Positions 1 to 11,089 of a DNA stretch of 64,000 nucleotides are shown one piece after another. The translations under genes were made by a program, and so were the position numbers. The notes beneath the pieces were generated by a model, which saw only the letters and a program-made list of their open reading frames with translations, made no database searches and was not told the origin of the DNA. The stretch's first letter is position 1. Each line of letters starts with the position of its first letter. This stretch comes from Penium margaritaceum (lineage: Eukaryota; Streptophyta; Zygnematophyceae; Desmidiales; Peniaceae): NCBI GenBank assembly GCA_023375785.1, contig SZWC01002415.1, positions 121,850 to 185,849 on the forward strand, in the 5' to 3' direction.

Positions 1-26
1 CCCCCCCCCCCCCCCCCCCCCCCCCC
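1..26. repeat. Poly-C run at the window edge
   Basis: Twenty-six consecutive C residues open the window. This looks like a contig end in a homopolymer, and it probably explains why the kinetochore-like gene to the right has no visible C-terminal exons. Confidence 0.8.
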
Positions 27-834
27 GCACCCTATCAAGAAGAGAACACTCCTCAACTCATGCTGGCTGGCCATGCCTAAGCTCACCAGACGCCCTTCCT
101 TTCCTGCCTTGCTCCAGAACCTGAAAGTCCCATGACCTCCACTGCCAGCCAAGGTCCGAAGTCTCAGACCTCCAACGGGCATACTCATCGGAGCCCTGCC
201 ACACATAGAGAAACCCGAAACCTCAACCAGCAAGCTGAGCACGGCACCCACCTCAGCCTTGTGGGCATACGCATGCACAAGGGCCTCCTTGGTCCCCCAC
301 TGGCCGCTGCCCAGCAGGCCTGGTGTACACGGTGTGAGCTGCAGCTCAGCTCCGCCTCCTCCCAGCCCCTGCCCGAAGCTGCCTGGAGCATGGCCGCCGA
401 GGCCAGCCCCACAGCTGCCACGTGCCATGAAGCCGTCTTCGTCCAGCCCCGTTATCTGCATGCACAGAACAACTGCAAATTGTCAGTTGCTTCAATCCCT
501 CTGATCTTCATGGAGTGTGCTCTTTGATTGGCTCTGGGACATTGACAAGAAACCGCCCGCCCACCAAAGAGCGCAAGAGGGTGATTCACACCGCAAAGGG
601 TACCAGAAGTGGAGGGCTAACTGCAGAAGCTGGCGATTCTGCCAAGCTCTCAATCTGACTTTGCTGCTGGTTTCCCCATAGCCATTTCTGGTCACTTCAT
701 TCCAAGAGCCAGCTTCAGGGGGACGAAAAAAGGCGCAGACCAAGGACAAGGCTGTGGCAGGTTGTGGGAGGAGGGAATGGGGCAGGTTGATGCGAGTGGG
801 GACGAGGGGATGGGGATGGGGGGTGGGGACTTAC
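27..834 (-). other. Intron and unresolved 3' part of the KNL1-like gene
   Basis: On the minus strand a GTAAGT donor opens at 834. I could not find a following exon in the remaining 800 bases. Short open frames exist on both strands, but none resembles the coiled-coil or RWD part expected after an Spc7-type start. The stretch is GC-rich and has several acceptor-like CAG sites (for example near 139, 223 and 456). It is most simply intron, with the last exons beyond the window edge. Confidence 0.4.
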
Positions 835-3003
835 CGCCACAAAGGATAAAAATGTTTGGAAGGAGATGGGTTCAGTCTGTTTACCAGCAACCATGGCAGC
901 CAGGCAGTTCCCTCCGCTCGTAACCCCTTGCCCTGTCCACTTCTCAGCACCAGGGCCTCCTGCAGCAACGTGTTGCTCGACCGGGAACCCTTGCCCACCC
1001 AACAAACTTTGCTTTGTCGCTCGCACAGGTGTGCGCATTCCGCTCTGGTCCCCTGCACCAGCACCATCCCCCTCTGCATCCTTGGACCGGGTCTCGAGAT
1101 GCTGCTGAACGGCGGAAGCTGCAACGTCATGCTGAGAGCTGGATGTGAAGGGGAGCTGCAGCATTGCCTGCTGACAGTGAACCAACGGCAAGTCAGCTGG
1201 AACGGGTGCATGCGAATCCATGATGGACCTGCTCTCCTCAATGCCTCCAGCACCCTCGTGCATCATCACACTGTCCGCAGCCACAGCTTGGCATGGAGCT
1301 GGAGGGTCAGCCTCTGCTGCCATGAGATCCTCACTTCCCTCCCCACTTCTGGCTCTCAAAGGGAACAATGCCCGCGGAAAAATCGACCCCGCCAACACTG
1401 GGCCTTCGGGTGGTCTCGCCCCCACCTGGGCTAGGTCAACATCGTTGACGACAGACAGCCGTATGCTCTCAGCTGCATGCCCACCATCGAGGTTGAATTC
1501 ATCTCTGAGCATCGACATCTCATGCATGCGCCCCTCATGCTTGGGTTTCTCTGCCGACATCAAGCCATAGATGGGCGAACCCTCCTTCCCCAGGCTATCT
1601 GCTCCCAGCCCCTGGTCTGACAGCAGGTCGTCTACCGCATGCCGGGGAAAACTCCTGACACAGCCGCTCCTTGCCTGGCTTGCACCCGGCTGGAGCGCAA
1701 GAGGGGGAGAGAATGGGGCTTCAACCGCCCACGTGTGCACGATGCTTCCTCTGGGTTTCTCAGGGGGGGAGTCAGCGCAGGCAACAGCAGCAGCAGCCAC
1801 AGAAGAGCCAAATACAGACATCTGACTTCCAGCAATCGCTGCCCTCTCTGGCTCGTGGACTCCTGTGGTGGCAGCACTCGTGCAAGGAGCTGGTGCTTCC
1901 AGGCCCACTCTGCTACCGCAGCCAGGCTTGCTCCCGGTTCCAAACGCAGCACCAAGAACCGATGAATGTTCAGTAGCGGGCCCCGCATCACCCCCACCCA
2001 CCCCGCCAACCATAACCTCAGGGACGACAGAGAGAGGGCACAGAGAGATAATGCCTCCAGAACCTCCTTGCAGTCGCATGCTCCTACCAGCTGGCTCAGC
2101 CTCTGCCCAGCCCTCCAGTTTCTCCTCCCCCTCCACCAACCCCTCCCTACAAAGAAGATCAGGGACCGTATCCCTGCCAACCTGTGTACTGCACCCCATT
2201 CTCATTTGCTCTCTCTGGCTGGTCCCATCAGCGGCCCAGGGTTCAACACTGCGAACGTCAATGCCAGAGTCTGGAGCCAAGGGGGGGTGGCTGCCTGGCT
2301 CTGGGCTGGTTCCTGTCGACTCCCTCCGGTTGGCAAGCTCCGCAGCTGCTCTGAAGCCTTCACTCTGCAGCCTTCCAGGGGGAGCAGCATGGCTGGCTTG
2401 ACTGGTGGGCGTCGCCCTGCCAGCATCGTTTTCTGCAGCAGCACTAAGGGCATGCTCAACAGGAGGTATGACACTGGCAGCAGGAGTATCTGTGGCAGGA
2501 AGCTCACTTGCCCGTACTGGACCACCATCGCCTCCCACTTCCACATGAACCTGACCCTCCCATACCATCTCGGCTCTGTTAGTTGCCGAGACGACAGCAC
2601 TAGCACTACCAACATGCGGCTCCCGCTGGCTCTGCTCCATCGGTGACGAGACCGCTTCGAGGTCCCTCTTAAGTTCCAGAAGTTCCGCATGCGACAGGGA
2701 AGGGGACGACAACCAGGCTCCTGAGGCATTGCTGTCCGCGGAATTGGGAGGGCCACGACGCGCATCCTTTCCTCCCAGGGAGTTGGGAGTGACCACAAGG
2801 CCGGCAGGCTTCAGCAGTCCACCAAGTCTGGGCCCTCCTGTCACTTTAGCTGGGGTCCAAGCCTCCACGTCCAGCCCCTGGTGAGCACTTGCCAGTCTGT
2901 CTGACACAGACTGCTGCTCCCTGTTTGCTAGAAAGTTTGCGAGAGCATTCTCGCCATCCTTTTTCGAGTCTCCAGCTCCTTTTCTTGCCGACAGCTTCAT
3001 GAC
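835..3003 (-). CDS. KNL1: KNL1-like exon reaching the Spc7-type domain
   Basis: The acceptor is a textbook pyrimidine tract plus GCAG (intron ends at 3004) and the donor is GCG/GTAAGT at 834. The exon starts VMKLSARKG in phase 0 with the previous one. About 723 residues stay open; most are disordered and acidic, with no recognised domain. The last residues, PISFQTFLSFVA, resemble the conserved start of Spc7/KNL1 C-terminal domains. Reading through the donor gives a Pro/Ser/His-rich tail that looks like translated intron. Confidence 0.6.
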
Positions 3004-6000
3004 CTGCAGCAAACAAGAAGAGGGGGGTGAGATGTACAAAGTCAGTGATAGTCATGCTCTCTTGGGTCCCCACCACCAGACAGATTTCCACTCTTGCTTC
3101 TCCTGCCTCCTCCCCTTTACTCACCTCTCTTATCTTAGATTGACTTTGGTCCAGGCCACTCTCTCCACTCCTAGATCGACGCACTCCATCCTTTATCCTC
3201 CGTTGCCCCAATCTCTCTCGCAGGCTCAAATCCCCCTGATTCTCACGCTCAGTCACACAATCGTTGTGCGGTGCCTCAAACTAATGAAACTCGTCTGCAT
3301 TGACTTCATGGTAGAAGATCCGCTGAGCCATGTGAGCAAGACATAGCCCTAGAGAGACTGAAGACATTCAACCCAATATTCCCACTACCCATCACTCACA
3401 GTGGTGTAATTGAAGGTGGTGTTGGTGTCATCATGCAGTCCAGCCCAAGAGAAAGGGCTGTTCCCGCCAGTTTCGTCATCAGTGCCGCCGCCTTCGGGAC
3501 TCAGGCCGAGCCCTCCAAGACCTTCTGCCATCGGAAACACTACTCTGTTCAGTGGCTCCACCGCAGGAACATGAGGAGCTCCACTGGCCGCATCTTCCCC
3601 CTGGTTATGACCATGAGAGCTTCTCTCCGGACGCTCTCCCTCACTCCTTCCAGCTGGGCAGGCAGGTGCCACATCTGCAGCCCCATGCAACACAGCTGGT
3701 TGCATGGCTGTTGGTGGTGGAGTTTTCTGGGTCGCATTTAGAAGCGCACCCCCACCACAGCGGGCATCAGCAATAATGGCACAGGCCTCCATCCTCTGCC
3801 TGCTCTCCATGCTTTCAACAGGGCCCTCGCTCACTTCTGCAATCGGATGCAGGGCATGTGAATGTGCTTGAGCATGGTTACCAAGATCCGTGCTCACATT
3901 CTCAACATTGGACATGGAAGCACTTGGCTCTACTGCAATTGTTGCTGAGGATGTCACTCCAGCTTCTCCAGCTCCTCCCCCTCCTCCTCCTCCTCCTCCT
4001 CCTCCTCCTCCTCCTCCTACNNNNCCGTGCTCACATTCTCAACATTGGACATGGAAGCACTTGGCTCTACTGCAATTGTTGCTGAGGATGTCACTCCAGC
4101 TTCTCCAGCTCCTCCCCCTCCTCCTCCTCCTCCTCCTCCTCCTCCTCCACTGGCACCGCCTCCGCCTGGAGGAACAATAGCTACCTCTGATGTGGACGGT
4201 GCATGAGCTGGTGCTGGTGCTGATGTCATAGATGTTGCTGGCCCTGCTGCTGGCGCTACTGCAGTTGCTGCTGATGCTGGCGCTGCTGCAGTTGCTGCTT
4301 CAGTTATTGCAAATGCTGGAACTACTGCAGTTGCTGCTAAACTTGGCGTAGATGCAGTTGCTGCTGTTGCTGTTGATGGCGCTGCTGCGGTTGCTGCTGA
4401 TCCTGGGGCAGTTGCTTCAGTCTTTGCTTTCTTCTGCAGCATGTCTCTGAAACTCCCCGCAAACCACGGCGACTGACTGTCGCGAGCAGCTGCTGAATGC
4501 CTGTGACCCCTTCCTCCAGCACGGCCTGCACGAGGTTTGGACGGTGATGGAGAAGGAGTCCTCGTCCTGTCATCCGCACGTGCCGCTCCATCGCGACCAG
4601 CCGCACTCCCCCGCTGTCTCTGCAAACGCGGGGATCGACGAGGAACTGGGCTTCGAGATGAATTCGCTAGTGGTGATCCCCCTGCTTGAGCTACACCAGC
4701 TGTTGCTGGAACTCCCACAACTATGGGCCCAGTCTGGTCAGCTTGGTCAGTTAGACCAGGCACTTCACCAGCATGCGGCGCATCAGATGAATCAGCTGCA
4801 GTGGGCAGCTGTGCTGCACTGTCACTCCCAAGCCTTCCAGAAGTGGATCCATGCGTGTTGTCACGTGCTACGTCCGTTTCAGGCACCAGCTGAGCATTGG
4901 CATTTGGAGGGTGTCCAGCCAACTCACCCAGAGGAACCCTGCTCGCGTGCCTGCCACCCATCCCTTCGGGGCCCCGAAGAGGAGACGACTGCACCAACTG
5001 AGTGGTTGCAGCCGCCCCGTCAGGCCCAGCAGTACTCAGACGTGGAGATCGGCGCACAGGAGAGGCCAGAGGAGACATTTGCAGCTGGAATGCCCTTCTT
5101 GCGCTCCCACCTGCACCTGCACCTGCCACTGCACCAGATACCGGGGAAGCACCTGCACCACCCTGTCCTCCAGACCCTGCGGCATCTCGCCCAAATAGAC
5201 TCCGTTTGCTCGGTGATGCGCCCACAGCAGTGCTGCTACGCAGAGCTGCCAGAGGCGAGGGCGGCTTCACAGGGCTGCTGAGCAAGGCGGACAGGCGCGG
5301 CACGTCCTTTGTTACAGTGCCCGGATCCAGCCGACATGTGTCGTCCACGTCAATCTCCATATCATCGAAGCTGCCATGGGCGCCCAGCCGCTCTGGTGAC
5401 TCCGCATAGGGGCCATCCTCAACCTCTGAGGGTCCAGCAGGATTGCTTGAGCTGCTGCTAGCACCTCCTGCGTTCCCAGGGACACATGAACTCGAAGGGG
5501 CAGATGGTGGGGCTTGGACTGCCACTGACGACGTGGGGAGAGGTGCGTTCTCAGTTGCAGTTGAGCTGGGGGTAGAGGAGCAGCGTGCAAGGTACCCAAA
5601 ATTGATGAGTGATTTGGGCTTGTCAGCTGTTGCTGGCGAACTGCTGCATGACACACACACATCGAGGGTAGAGACAACTTGTCAGTTTGAGAAATGTGTA
5701 AGTGATGTGTGAGAACCACAGCCAGCATACAGAAGTTCCTAATGACATGACTGCGTTTCATGTCGGTATCCGCCGAACAATTGTCCAAATTCAGAAAGCA
5801 AAACAAAGGCTGTTCTGATGAGAAAAGAGTCGGAGGCAATGGAATTTGAGAAGGCATCCTCTGCCTCTGTGGATTCCCTCGAAGGAGTCCCTCGGTGGCA
5901 CAAGTTCAGACAATCGTGTCATTAGACAAACAAGGGAAACTTTTGAGTCACCCAAGCGGAGGTGACCGCGAACGCTTTCAGCGCAAGTTGAGCAAGTGAG

Positions 6001-6430
6001 ACCATTTGAATAGCTGTTCTGAGAGTCTGAAGCTCGATGCACGCATTCATCAAAGGAACCACGCCCCCCTTGGCTCCTCGAACACAACCAACCTGATGGA
6101 CTTGTCGTTCAACGGTTCCAGCCTGTCGGTGAGGATCGGCGCGTCCTGCTCAGAGGAACCCCCTGCTACAGCGGCGGTTGAGCGCCTGGCCAGGTCTTCG
6201 TCCCGTATGAACTCACGCACAGACATTGCGTCACAGAAGCTGACGCGCTTGGTACTGCCTGCTGCCGATTGCCTCCTGGCCTGCTTTCCAGGGCGGTTCT
6301 CTGGTGTCTTGGCAAGGTCGTCAGTGGGGCCCTGAAGGGCATGGCGGCCATCGATGGAGTGGCGCTTGAGGGCTCCTCTGATTGAAGGACTGCGCTGAGG
6401 CCGAAGAGACACTGGCCGAGCGTCATCAAC
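835..6430 (-). CDS. KNL1: KNL1/Spc105-like kinetochore scaffold protein (partial, multi-exon)
   Basis: Three exons are visible: 6430-6093, 5643-3400 and 3003-835. Junction phases agree (exon 1 ends two bases into a codon, exon 2 supplies one; exon 2 to 3 is phase 0), and donors and acceptors are GT-AG. The N-terminal exon has an RVxF-type PP1-docking site (KRVSF) continued by MSVREFIRDED; KNL1 proteins carry a docking site followed by a similar acidic block. The middle is long, disordered and rich in SP sites, with two RRSPRL motifs and one MELT-like DDMEID. Exon 3 ends in ISFQTFLSFVA, like the first helix of the Spc7/KNL1 C-terminal domain. Known role of the family: a kinetochore scaffold that recruits Bub proteins and PP1. 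The start codon lies upstream of 6430 and was not found; the C-terminus is off the window. Alternative: another disordered PP1-binding nuclear protein. Confidence 0.6.
3400..5643 (-). CDS. KNL1: KNL1-like large middle exon, split by an assembly gap
   Basis: The acceptor is a tandem CAGCAG (AG ending at 5644 or 5641) and the donor is ACT/GTGAGT at 3399. The encoded segment is disordered: Ser/Pro/Ala-rich, with FDDMEIDVDDT, two RRSPRL motifs, a degenerate Ala/Thr tandem (minus strand of about 4230-4420) and a poly-Gly tract from the CTC microsatellite. It looks broken into two open frames (4017-5660 and 3385-3957) only because about 130 bases are duplicated around the 4-N gap. The two frames share the same residues at the break and continue each other in frame when the duplicate is collapsed. 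Confidence 0.65.
3888..4150. other. False tandem duplication flanking a 4-N gap
   Basis: Bases from 3888 up to the gap at 4021-4024 are repeated from 4025 on with no substitution I could see, apart from the length and end of the CTC microsatellite. The second copy begins exactly at the first base after the Ns, as expected when two overlapping contigs are placed end to end without merging. Confidence 0.85.
3966..4148. repeat. (CTC)n microsatellite, two assembly copies
   Basis: CTC/CCT trinucleotide runs at about 3970-4018 and 4113-4148 encode poly-Gly on the minus strand within the KNL1-like exon. They are probably one locus seen twice because of the unmerged overlap. Confidence 0.8.
6093..6430 (-). 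CDS. KNL1: KNL1-like exon with PP1-docking motif
   Basis: The acceptor is TGCAG at 6434-6431 and the proposed donor is CAG/GTTGGT at 6092. The exon encodes a basic segment (SPSIRGALKRHSID), then KRVSF and the acidic VREFIRDED run. The first codons VDDARP follow the acceptor directly, so the initiator Met must be in an upstream exon. The donor is weaker than the others in the gene; its main support is that it gives the right phase for the next exon. Confidence 0.6.
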
Positions 6431-7930
6431 CTGCACGAGTCATGGGTAAGAACATCGACCAGAGGCACACGGTGCAGATACATGCAAAAAGTGGGAGCTG
6501 GAATATTGACATGAGAGGATGGACCGATTTGTAGACGGCGTTCACGCGTGCTTGCTAGCCGTCAAGAGAGAAGTTGAGATCTTAGCGGCCGGAAAGTTAG
6601 GAGAATAATCTAGAATGCAGCGTTGCTCGATTGTGATTGCTCCTCCACTCCCTGAGATACTGGATCGAGAGCCAGACGGAGAAAACTGTCCGCAAGGCCA
6701 TTATCTCCTCACACATGTCCCCATCCCAAAGCAAGACGTGCGCCGGTGTGCAGACGTGGACAAGTTCAGGCGGGCTACACGCGTACACCAAATGGTGGCA
6801 TATCAGTCGAGCCACTAGTGCCCTGCAGCTGATGAGTGACATAGGAAATGCGACAACCTGACAGGAAGGAACAAAAGGTTTGGCGGTACATGGGTTGTGC
6901 TGATGACGGGCAGATTCCTGGCAGAGTTTTGTCGGATGAACTGCGCACGATGCCTGCTGCAGGCAAGCCACGGGAGAGGGTGGTGATGCGGCAAACAAGT
7001 ACAGAATTCGTACCAGACCTCAGGAAAGGCTTGACCAGCAGATGCTGGTAAACCAGCACTCGTTTAGTAAAAAACAGCTCAAAACGGTTCAAGTCGGCAC
7101 AATGAGCTTACTGGGGTCTCCCGTATAACAGGCCGTATATTTTCCTTGTCCATGGTCCACGAGTTGGGGACCCCACGATCCCTGCGCCGCTTAATAGGCA
7201 ACCACTTCTGCGACCATCCAGATGTCTACTGAAGACTCAACAAGAATTGCCGATCCTCTTTGGACGAGTTTGCACGAGCGATGGCCGCGGCAGCGTTGAC
7301 GCCGCTGGCCAAGTGACCGGGGTTCTGACGATGGGGTCGGTCTGACCTACGACTACGGCAAAGCGCCGGGCCCCTCGGTCAAGACTTGGCAACAATTCAG
7401 ACTGCACGGATTCAGACAGCCTCGGCTCACACGACCCCTGGGCTTCTTTCCTTGCTTGAGGGGAGGGAGTGGGGGAGGACCGTCGTGCTCCGGCCATCCT
7501 GGTGGACGTGATCACCGTGCGCCGAACTCAAGCAGGCAGATGGTTATGCCGTCGTGGGCTGCAACAGTCGGGAAAAGTTGCGCTAAACCGTCGATCTAGC
7601 TTTTTTTAACGGCTCTCCGGTCTGAGATTGACGGTACTGCCGGCCGGCAGGACGTCGAGTCGAGGGGTCGCAACAGCAGGGTGATCGTTGCAACAGCTGG
7701 CTTGCCGCGGGAAGCAAAGACCTTTTTCAAATCCCACGCCTTTTCCCGCTCGCGTTGTCCATTTTGGCGCGAGCCCTGGGGGTTTGCTGCTGATCGCGAC
7801 GTCCGTTTTCCATTTCGCCATATCGAACGCCCTTCAGCCTCGCCGGCGAAATATCGACGACATGAACAAACTTGCGGTTCGCGCCAATGAGGGGTCAAAC
7901 TGCAGTCGATGCCGAAACCACTCTTGAAAT
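6431..7930. other. GC-rich 5' flank of the KNL1-like gene; no recognised gene
   Basis: The stretch keeps the GC-rich composition of the gene and ends sharply near 7930, where AT-rich DNA begins. Short minus-strand open frames (7237-7515, 7596-7898) are not recognisable. The first exon and promoter of the KNL1-like gene should be in here, but I cannot place them. Confidence 0.4.
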
Positions 7931-9040
7931 ATTTTCAGGCCCCTGGTCCGAACCGACTGTAGCAAGTTAGATACCCAAGTAGCTAGAAATCACATGAAAA
8001 TTGAACCCAGCATTTGAGAGAACCTAACTGAACAGGGAGTAATTGGAAACTTTTTCTCACCCAAAACTTTACTATAATCAAATATTATTTTATTCTATGA
8101 TTCTTTTCCATAAGTTAGTATTCCTCTTTCTTTTTTCACCTGACATCGGAACCAACAAAAGTAAGGGGGTTATGTGAACCTCAGGAGAAGCCCGTGTGTC
8201 AAACCCGGCCGATTTAATGTATAATCATAGGATAAATTTAAATAAATAACATTTTTCCTTGATGTGGAAGTTTTGGGGGCGAGTAAAGAGGGAAACTTGC
8301 ATTTTTAATACGTAAAAAATGAATAATGTATTTTCTCACGTTTTCCTTACTAATAAGAATTAAAATGAAACCTTTTTTTCAAATAATGTTTTCCAAGAGA
8401 TGTTTTTGTTGCCAAGGGATGGTCATGCTCATTAGTAGAGAATGAAGTGTGAAGCATATGGGTCAGTAGCATTAAGGGCCAAGTGGGTGGTTCTCAAAGA
8501 GCAAGAGGAAAATTATGGGGAAAACTGCAATGGAGACACTAGATACAATCTCTAAGTGTGAATTATGGGGCACGAGACAAAACATTGCTCAATGGTATCG
8601 TCTTGGTAGAAAGGGGCAATGGCTGTGTAGTTTTGAAATCATAAAGTGGGGGCGATGAGCCTCCAGGGCAATAAAAATAAAGAAAAAAAACATTTCTCGT
8701 CAAGATTTTCTTCATGCAAGTTTGAAAATAAAAGGTGAGCTAATCTGCAATGAATTGAAGGCCTTGGGAGAGGTGGAAAGGGGTTCTTCTCTTGCCGTTT
8801 CTCTTCGTATGATGGGCAAAGATAATGACACTTCGACAAGTGCAACAGAAGAAGAGGTTAACCATGGCTAAATTTCACCCCACATCCATGCACTTGCAAT
8901 TTTGTGAGAAGAAAAGAAAAAATAACATAAGAGGTGGGAGATGTGGCAAGGAAACTTCATACAAATAAATCAGAACTTCTAAGAGTTTCCTTACAAGAAT
9001 GACATACTCATGAACAAATGAGATTTCTTAAGGGCATAAA
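7931..9040. other. AT-rich intergenic DNA; nothing recognised
   Basis: The composition is AT-rich with many A/T runs and no convincing open frame, RNA gene or repeat. Confidence 0.6.
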
Positions 9041-9336
9041 TAATCCGCTGCCCGTCGTTTCGGTCGATTTAGACGCGCTGCCCATAGTCGATTTCGACCT
9101 GCACGCGGTGCCCAAAGTCGATTTCGACCCGCACGCGGTGCCCATAGTCGAAAACGACCCGCACGCGGTGCCCATGTTTTTCTTCGTGCGAGCGTAAAAC
9201 GAAAAAAATAACGAATGTACCCACGCCCTCAAAGTCGAACTTCGCCGACTTCGAGGGCGAAGTGGGCGAAAAATGACTGTCGCGACTTTTCAGGTGCGCA
9301 CTCCAAAAGGGTGCGCCGCAACTCGCAAACCCCCCC
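9041..9336 (+). mobile_element. Left arm of an inverted-repeat DNA element
   Basis: The arm starts with GCCCGTCG followed by CGGTCGAT. The right arm ends near 15787 with the inverse of the same sequence. Next come three 30-bp tandem units (9080-9109, 9110-9139, 9140-9169), each containing the palindrome GTCGAWWWCGAC and the spacer GCACGCGGTGCCC. Then comes a long stem whose halves carry CCCTCAAAGTCG and GACTTCGAGGGCGAAGT. No coding capacity is visible. The arm is cut at 9336 by insertion of the LTR retrotransposon. Confidence 0.7.
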
Positions 9337-10019
9337 TGTTGGTGTGTGGGCTTTGGCCTGACACCCCTGTGAGGACAACGTGTTTTGTTTGCGTCTGGCA
9401 CGATGATGTTGGTCGAGGTTGTGCTGGTCGAGACCCGCGCACCTGGTGTGTCACACCAGTGTGACGTGGAGACCCAGAGCCTTGAACCCGTGTGTGCGTG
9501 CGCCTGTGACGTGTTACCCGGTGCTTCGTCATGTACCTTGCTCGTCGGTCGAGACCCGGGCACACGGAGACGTGTTCCGGTGCCACGAGGAGACCTTCCT
9601 TGCATGATACGGACGCGTCCGCCTCGTTGCGCTAGTCGTTCTGGTTCAATCGGCGCGTCTTTCTGACGCCTGTGCAGAAAGTTACGGCCGGGCGAGTGTT
9701 TTCCACTTCGGCGGGCCACTCTGGCAGTTTGCGCAGATTTGGCACGCCGTGCCTCGTGTGGAGCCAAACGCGCCCCTGGATGCGCTGCCTGCGCACCAGG
9801 CTGCCCCAGCTATTTAGTTGCTTTGGCTCATTGTTGTAACTACCTCCGCAATTACTTTCTGATTCTAGCACTTGGTTCATTCCATCTGTGTTCCAACTCT
9901 GCCCTCAGCGTGCCTTGCCTTGTGATTCGCGCGTCAGCTGTCCAGGCCAGTGCCTCTTCAGTGAACAGCAACTAGGCTAGCAAGCTACGTGGCGTGGGAA
10001 GTGTTCAGGAATCTTGGCA
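9337..10019 (+). repeat. 5' LTR
   Basis: 683 bp, TG...CA termini, nearly identical to 14403-15085. The LTR carries three GTCGAGACCCG-like internal repeats. No strong TATA box is visible. Confidence 0.92.
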
Positions 10020-10031
10020 TGGTATCAGAGC
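10020..10031 (+). promoter_or_regulatory. Primer-binding site, initiator tRNA-Met
   Basis: TGGTATCAGAGC follows the LTR with no spacer. It is complementary to the 3' end of plant initiator methionine tRNA, the usual primer of Ty1-copia elements. Confidence 0.92.
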
Positions 10032-10189
10032 AGCGAGCCATTGCTCGCACGGCTGCGTAGCAGAGGCGCAGCAACCGTGGCACCAGTGAATGACTGCAGC
10101 CGTCGCCTTGAGTAGCAGCAGCAGCAGCGCCCACCGTCACGGCGAGAGGTCTCGGGAGGACCCACCACCTTTCCTACCATTTTCTTAAA

Positions 10190-11035
10190 AACATCCGCGG
10201 CCGTTCCGCGACCGCGGCCGTTCCGCGCCCGATCCGCGACAATTCCGCGGCCGATCCGCGGAAACTCTGCGGCGACGAGGTCTCCGCAGCGGACGCGGCA
10301 GCTCCGCGACCGCTACGGAACTTGCTGAAGTGCCGCGGAACTACCACGATCGCACGCGGCGTTCCGCAGGACACCACCCCGCGGTGACAGTTCCGCGACA
10401 GATCCGCAGTGTTCCGCGGATATGCGACGCTTTACCGCGGCAGCTCCTCGACGGTGACAGAACGGGCCGGAGGAGACCCACGGGAGTTCCGCGACAGCAC
10501 GTCCGCGACAGCTCCGCGGCTGATTCCTGGCCGCCCGACGCAGCCGTTCCGCGGTGATTGCGGAACGCGCCGACACAGGTGCCGCGGCAGCTCACGGCAC
10601 CTCGACGTGTTCCGCATCGTCGCGACCGCGGAAGCCGTTCCGCGGCGGAGTTCCCGCGGCGGTGTTCCGCGGCGGTGCTCCGCGGCAGTGTTCCGCGGCA
10701 GACCTTTTTTTGGGACAAGTGAGCCGCGAAAGCCCTCCGCGGCACTCTACGGACGTAAATCCGCGGCAGTGTTCCGCGGCGGTTCCGCGGCATTCCGCGG
10801 TGAACGTCCGCGGTGAGGTGTACCGCGGAGGGGGTCAGCGGAGGAGTTCCGCGTAGGCGTTTTGCGGAGGCGGTGTTCCGCGGTGAAGGAGTTCCGTGGA
10901 GGTGTGTCGCGGAGGCGTCCTACGACGAATATTCCGCGGTGAGGTGCTCCGCGGGGGTATTTCCGCAACGGCGTTCCGCGGCGATATTCCGCGGTAAGGG
11001 GTGCCGTCGAGGTGCTCCGCGGCAGGCCGCGCAAA
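10190..11035 (+). repeat. CCGCGG-rich degenerate repeat in the retroelement leader
   Basis: About 850 bases between the primer site and gag are built from short variants of TTCCGCGG, spaced irregularly. The palindrome CCGCGG recurs dozens of times. Many short open frames cross it on both strands, all low-complexity Arg/Pro/Ala, which I treat as artefacts of the repeat. Any function is inference; an RNA structural or packaging role is possible. Confidence 0.85.
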
Positions 11036-11089
11036 GTAAGTTTGTGCCCGCACGTCAGAGTACAGGACGGGGGAGAGGGGGAGCGCAGT

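Noticed and set aside
132-527. Plus-strand open frame of 131 codons
   Set aside because: It lies opposite the intron or missing exon of the KNL1-like gene and shows no family features; such frames are common in GC-rich DNA.
856-2646. Several long plus-strand open frames
   Set aside because: They are antisense shadows of the 723-residue minus-strand exon, which has splice sites and phase support.
3215-3240. tRNA T-arm-like GGCTCAAATCC
   Set aside because: No matching acceptor, D or anticodon arms around it.
9080-9169. CRISPR-like array
   Set aside because: Units are directly adjacent with no unique spacers, in a eukaryotic transposable element.
9008-9232. Minus-strand frame with GTACGSKST-like peptide repeats
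   Set aside because: It is the translation of the 30-bp subterminal DNA repeats, not a gene.
9069-9767. 232-codon minus-strand frame, nearly repeated at 14261-14833
   Set aside because: It is antisense to the LTR; the two copies are similar only because the LTRs are.
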